Shown here in pieces: positions 22,419-25,891 of a stretch of 25,891 nt of DNA. Each line of letters begins with the position of its first letter. Position 1 is the stretch's first letter. The stretch comes from Bacillota bacterium (GTDB taxonomy: Bacteria; Bacillota; Clostridia; Christensenellales; Aristaeellaceae), in assembly GCA_023409955.1 (NCBI GenBank), contig JAEYQQ010000111.1:1-25891 (forward strand). Reading direction: 5' to 3'. The position numbers were made by a program, and so were the translations under genes. Below the pieces are notes generated by a model. It was not told the origin of the DNA and ran no database searches. It worked only from the letters and a program-made list of their open reading frames with translations.

Positions 22419-23401
22419 GCGGAATGCAGCTTCCCACCTGGGCATGGTGGGTAATGACGCTGGCCTTTTTGGGCTTTGTGGTGTTGATAGCTTTATCCAT
22501 CCGCAAAAATGGAGGCATCAGACGCCCGCTTTTCGCGTCCCCGTATTCACTTTGGATGATCGTATTTACAGCGCTCCCTGTGATCCTCATTGGGTATTAT
22601 GCATTTACTGACCAAGCAGGGGCTTTTACGCTGGATAATTTCAGCCACTTTTTTGACAGCAACCACAGCAAGAACCAGATATATGCATCTATGGGTGAGC
22701 AATATGGTGCTTATATTCGTCGGGGTACGGTGAATGTTGATACGCTAATCTATTCCTTGTGGATGGCTTTTTGGTGCACGATCATCTGCCTGATGCTAGG
22801 CTATCCCGCAGCGCTTTTTATGGCGGACAAGGATATGAAAATCGGTTCTACCATTGTTGTATTATTCATCATCCCCATGTGGATGAACTTTCTGCTAAGG
22901 ACCATCGCCTGGATGTCGCTGCTGGAAGATCAAGGTTTGATCAACAACATCTTACGTGCACTGGGGTTTGGTACCGCACACCTGATGTACAATAATGGGG
23001 CTGTGTTATTGGGCATGGTATATAACTTTCTGCCTTTTATGGTCTTCCCTATCTACACCTCTCTATCGAAGATGGATGGAAAGCTTTTGGAGGCCGCCCA
23101 AGATCTTGGTGCCAATCATGTGCGTACTTTTGTGAAGGTCACGATGCCCCTTAGCCTGCCTGGTATTATATCGGGTATCACCATGGTATTTATGCCTTCG
23201 GTCACTACATTCTTTATTCCCCGTATCTTGGGCGGTGGTAACACCATGATGTTTGGCGACCTGATTGAAAACAAATTCTTAACGGAAGGCAACTGGAACG
23301 TCGGCAGCGCGCTGAGCCTCATCATGATGGTTTTAATTTTGGTAAGCTTAGGCATACTGCGCAAGGCCGATCCTGAAGGAGAAGGAGGAAGCATGATATG
23401 A
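22412..23401 (+). CDS. potB: Spermidine/putrescine ABC transporter permease PotB
   Basis: A 329-residue membrane protein with about six helices and the coupling motif LEAAQDLGANHVRTFVKVTMPLS-type (EAA...G...LP) at ~230-252. Opens with a TTG at 22412, 6-7 bases after GGAGGAGG; an ATG at 22424 is too far from that site. Its C-terminus overlaps potC (ATGA). Confidence 0.92.
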   Translation: MLSGMQLPTWAWWVMTLAFLGFVVLIALSIRKNGGIRRPLFASPYSLWMIVFTALPVILIGYYAFTDQAGAFTLDNFSHFFDSNHSKNQIYASMGEQYGAYIRRGTVNVDTLIYSLWMAFWCTIICLMLGYPAALFMADKDMKIGSTIVVLFIIPMWMNFLLRTIAWMSLLEDQGLINNILRALGFGTAHLMYNNGAVLLGMVYNFLPFMVFPIYTSLSKMDGKLLEAAQDLGANHVRTFVKVTMPLSLPGIISGITMVFMPSVTTFFIPRILGGGNTMMFGDLIENKFLTEGNWNVGSALSLIMMVLILVSLGILRKADPEGEGGSMI

Positions 23402-24165
23402 TGAGATTTATCAAGCGTGCTTACCTTTCCCTAATACTTCTTTTCCTGTATATCCCAATTATCGTATTAATTGTTCAATCCTTCAACGGCGGGAAAAGCC
23501 GCGCCAAGTGGGAAGGCTTTTCTCTCAAATGGTATGGTGCCTTGTTTCAGGACAGGTCCATCATGGATGCGCTGTACGTAACGCTCACCGTAGCCATTAT
23601 CGCTGCCATCGCTGCAACCATTCTGGGAACACTTGCAGCCATCGGTATCCATGCAATGCGCAAGCGTCCCCAAAGCCTGATGATGACCATGACCAATCTG
23701 CCCATGACCATGCCGGACATTGTGACTGGTATTTCTCTGATGCTTTTATTCCTTTTTGCCAAGGTAGAACGTGGTTACATTACCATGTTGCTAGCGCACA
23801 TTACCTTCAATACGCCGTATGTCATTTTGTCTGTGCTGCCAAAGCTCAAGCAAATGAATAAGCACAGCTACGAGGCTGCGTTGGATTTAGGCGCTACTCC
23901 TGGTTATGCCTTGATCCATGTGATTTTGCCTGAGATCAGTCCCGGCGTTATCACCGGCGCATTGCTGGCTTTTACACTTTCCCTGGATGACTTTGTCATC
24001 AGCTACTTCACCACCAGCCCGCTGGTGCAAAACCTCTCTACCTTAATTTATTCCAAAGCCCGCATTGGTATAGAGCCCACCCTCAACGCACTTAGCGCAT
24101 TGATGTTTGTGGCATTGCTTCTTCTTTTGCTGGCTGTCAACCATCGAACTGCCAAGGCAGAATAG
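23398..24165 (+). CDS. potC: Spermidine/putrescine ABC transporter permease PotC
   Basis: A 255-residue membrane protein with about six helices and the coupling loop YEAALDLGATPGYALIHVILP (the EAA...G...LP pattern). LTLSLDDFVISYF-like end segment (FTLSLDDFVISYFTT) is typical of PotC. Starts at the ATGA overlap with potB; a second ATG follows immediately. Confidence 0.93.
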   Translation: MMRFIKRAYLSLILLFLYIPIIVLIVQSFNGGKSRAKWEGFSLKWYGALFQDRSIMDALYVTLTVAIIAAIAATILGTLAAIGIHAMRKRPQSLMMTMTNLPMTMPDIVTGISLMLLFLFAKVERGYITMLLAHITFNTPYVILSVLPKLKQMNKHSYEAALDLGATPGYALIHVILPEISPGVITGALLAFTLSLDDFVISYFTTSPLVQNLSTLIYSKARIGIEPTLNALSALMFVALLLLLLAVNHRTAKAE

Positions 24166-24182
24166 ATATCCGCTTGATGTTT

Positions 24183-24196
24183 TGCGCAAAAGCGCA
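24183..24196 (+). other. Hairpin between potC and potD
   Basis: TGCGC-AAAA-GCGCA, within TTTTGCGCAAAA, before the potD ribosome site. It may be a processing or stability element that lets potD accumulate above the membrane subunits; inferred from common practice in binding-protein operons. Confidence 0.35.
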
Positions 24197-24224
24197 TGAC
24201 ATATATCTTTAAGGAGGTTTAACC

Positions 24225-25268
24225 ATGAAAAAGTGGATTGCGCTGATCCTTATTGCTTGTATGCTGATCCCCACTGCTTCTTTTGCGGAAAATGCTGGTG
24301 TTGTCAATATCTTCAACTGGGAAGACTATATTGACGAACAAACGCTGGAAATGTTCACAGCTGAAACCGGTATTAAAGTCAATTATATGAACTTTACCAC
24401 CAACGAGGATATGCTTGTACAGGTGGAAGCCACGCCTTCCGCCTTTGACGTTGTATTCCCCTCGGATTATGCAGTGGAGCGCATGATCACCAAAGGGCTA
24501 CTGGAGAAGATTGATTACGCCAACGTGCCCAATATGGAGCAGATCCTGCCTGAGCTACGCAACGCCACCTATGACCCCACCGGCGAATACAGCGTGCCTT
24601 ATATGTGGGGCACTGTAGGTATCCTCTATAATAACAAGATGGTAACCGAACCAGTGGACAGTTGGGCCATCCTTTGGGATACCAAGTACAAAAGCAATGT
24701 ATTTATGATGGACAGTATCCGGGATACCATGGGAATTACGCTGAAATACATTGGCGAATCCATGAACACAAGGGACCCTATTGCTCTTGAAAAAGCCAAG
24801 GACATGCTTATTCAGCAAAAGCAGGCAGGCATTGTAAAGGCATATCAAGTAGACGAAACCAAGGATAAGATGGTTGCTGGCGAAGCAGCACTTGCAGTAA
24901 TGTGGAGCGGCGATGCCCAGTATGCCATTGATTTGAATCCTGAAGACCTTGCCTATGTGGTGCCCAATGAAGGCTCCAACGTGTGGGTTGACGCTATGGT
25001 CATCCCCAAAGGTGCCAAAAACAAGGCAAACGCCGAGGCCTTTATCAACTTTATGTCCCGTCCTGACATTGCAAAGCTAAACTGCGAAGCTATCTGGTAT
25101 TCATCCCCCAACGCCGGTGCAATTGAACTGATGGGTGAAGAATACATCAGTAACCCCGTAATGAACCCTACCCCCGAAGTTGTGGAGCGCTGCGAGTACT
25201 TTAATGATATTCAAGATTTCATCGCTATTTACAATGCCTTGTGGCTGGATATCAAAAGCGCAAAATAA
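24225..25268 (+). CDS. potD: Polyamine-binding protein PotD
   Basis: A 347-residue solute-binding protein. It has a signal peptide MKKWIALILIACMLIPTASFA (cut likely after A21, giving ENAGVVN) and the PotD-like start VNIFNWEDYIDEQ, then VVFPSDYAVERM, PYMWGTVGILYNNKM and VMWSGDAQYA, where aromatic and acidic residues bind polyamines. AAGGAGG precedes the ATG. A weak lipobox (LIAC, C12) lies so close to the N-terminus that lipid attachment is doubtful. Terminated by a strong hairpin. Confidence 0.95.
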   Translation: MKKWIALILIACMLIPTASFAENAGVVNIFNWEDYIDEQTLEMFTAETGIKVNYMNFTTNEDMLVQVEATPSAFDVVFPSDYAVERMITKGLLEKIDYANVPNMEQILPELRNATYDPTGEYSVPYMWGTVGILYNNKMVTEPVDSWAILWDTKYKSNVFMMDSIRDTMGITLKYIGESMNTRDPIALEKAKDMLIQQKQAGIVKAYQVDETKDKMVAGEAALAVMWSGDAQYAIDLNPEDLAYVVPNEGSNVWVDAMVIPKGAKNKANAEAFINFMSRPDIAKLNCEAIWYSSPNAGAIELMGEEYISNPVMNPTPEVVERCEYFNDIQDFIAIYNALWLDIKSAK

Positions 25269-25283
25269 TCTGTATGAAACACA

Positions 25284-25310
25284 AAGAGCCCGGCAAATCG
25301 CCGGGCTCTT
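25284..25310 (+). terminator. Terminator of the pot operon
   Basis: AAGAGCCCGGC, loop AAATC, GCCGGGCTCTT: an 11-bp GC-rich stem followed by ATATT. Confidence 0.88.
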
Positions 25311-25391
25311 ATATTATGTTGTGCACTAATTGGTTTTCTATCCTTCTGTCACCATTATTATAACATACCTTACAAAAAAGAACCAGACTGT

Positions 25392-25409
25392 ATATTCCGG
25401 CAGGAATAT
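25392..25409. promoter_or_regulatory. Dyad upstream of the HelD-like gene
   Basis: ATATTCC-GGCA-GGAATAT, a perfect inverted repeat of two 7-base arms. It lies in the spacer of a possible weak promoter (TGTATA, 17 bases, TAGACT with TGC before it). Candidate operator. Confidence 0.4.
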
Positions 25410-25479
25410 GCTAGACTACATGCACATCGGAGCAAGCCGAATCAACCATACGTCACATGACGAAAGGAGCGGCAAAGCA

Positions 25480-25891
25480 GTGAGTAAAACAGCAATGCAT
25501 ACTGATATGCAATCTGAGCAGCAGTATTTAGAAAGGACAATTGCTGCAGCCCACAAACAATGGCAGAATGCCAAAAAAAAGCTCATTGGTGAGCAGGAAG
25601 AAATAGCTACTGCCTTTGAAGAAATGTTGGAAAATGCCACCCATGACCTTATGGGGCTGGATTCTGAACAAGGCTTTCATAACTTAGCGAACCTAAGTCA
25701 GTATATCATGCCCTTTACAACCCAGATGACCGCCCATGATACAGGGACTAACACAATCAAAGCACTGGAAGGCATGATGGATTGCCCTTACTTTGCCCGA
25801 ATAGATTTTTTGTATGAGGGGGAAGATACCGCGGAGAAAATATATATAGGCCGCATAACACTAATGGATCAAGATACCCTAACCATACATG
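25480..25891 (+). CDS. helD: HelD/UvrD-like helicase, N-terminal part (3' end outside window)
   Basis: An open frame of 137 codons that runs off the window. Starts with GTG, AAAGGAG about 10 bases upstream. Residues ~10-50 are a charged helical region (QQYLERTIAAAHKQWQNAKK and so on), followed by YFARIDFLYEGEDTAEKIYIGRITLMD. That last segment resembles the HelD N-terminal region (RIDF...EKIYIG). HelD is a superfamily 1 motor that removes stalled RNA polymerase in Gram-positive bacteria. The ATPase motifs lie beyond the window, so the call rests on the N-terminus alone. Confidence 0.72.
   Translation, partial: MSKTAMHTDMQSEQQYLERTIAAAHKQWQNAKKKLIGEQEEIATAFEEMLENATHDLMGLDSEQGFHNLANLSQYIMPFTTQMTAHDTGTNTIKALEGMMDCPYFARIDFLYEGEDTAEKIYIGRITLMDQDTLTIH

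Noticed and set aside
24215..24223. GGTTTAACC near the potD start as a fourth XRE-type operator
   Set aside because: It overlaps the ribosome site, lacks the N7 spacing and is not near a promoter; treated as chance.
1..25891. CRISPR arrays, tRNA or rRNA genes, insertion sequences, phage genes
   Set aside because: No regularly spaced repeats, no recognisable tRNA or rRNA sequence and no transposase or phage motif found on reading both strands.

Overview
The window looks like chromosomal DNA from an anaerobic Gram-positive Firmicute of the Clostridia type. The evidence is the DUF512 radical-SAM gene–der–plsY order, a CymR-like Rrf2 regulator, strong AGGAGG ribosome sites, consensus sigma-A promoters with 17-bp spacers, U-tract hairpin terminators and a PotABCD importer led by an XRE-cupin regulator. 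This placement is inferred from gene content only. I see no rRNA, tRNA, CRISPR array, insertion sequence, phage gene or plasmid gene. About 90% of the sequence is coding.

Layout. 1-2946 (+): end of a DUF512/radical-SAM protein, der and plsY, overlapping and closed by a two-way hairpin. 2969-5419: a stand-alone LOR/SDH-type (archaeal-type ornithine cyclodeaminase family) gene on minus and a divergent RlmI-like rRNA methyltransferase on plus. 5417-7267 (-): deoD and cysK, each with its own terminator. 7408-12174 (-): six genes read in the order YbaK-like deacylase, FlK-like thioesterase, alanine racemase, M20 amidohydrolase, M55 D-aminopeptidase, AAC(6')-like GNAT. 12222-14495 (+): cysteine-free CymR-type Rrf2 regulator and a MetN/MetI-like pair whose ATPase has lost several core motifs. 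14527-16861: divergent DUF362-ferredoxin (-) and PHP phosphoesterase (+). 16867-20423 (-): hflK, hflC and a flotillin. 20618-25310 (+): XRE-cupin regulator and potABCD. 25480-end (+): start of a HelD/UvrD-like helicase.

How the parts may work together. The last four genes of the 7466-11176 set look built for D-amino-acid or peptidoglycan-peptide recycling: a D-aminopeptidase, an amidohydrolase and alanine racemase lie almost without gaps. Sulfur metabolism is represented by cysK and by the Rrf2-MetNI-like unit. The cysK and Rrf2 promoters carry the same short box (CAmTAGGAAT) just downstream of the -10, so one CymR-like regulator may control both. The pot operon is preceded by three GTTTA/TAAAC dyads, two with exactly the same 7-nt spacer, which look like operators for the XRE-cupin protein.

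The most unusual items are the MetN-like protein with a degenerate ATPase but a well preserved NIL (methionine-binding) domain, and the operator array before the pot operon. Neither is proven to be a new system. Both can be tested by comparative genomics and binding assays.
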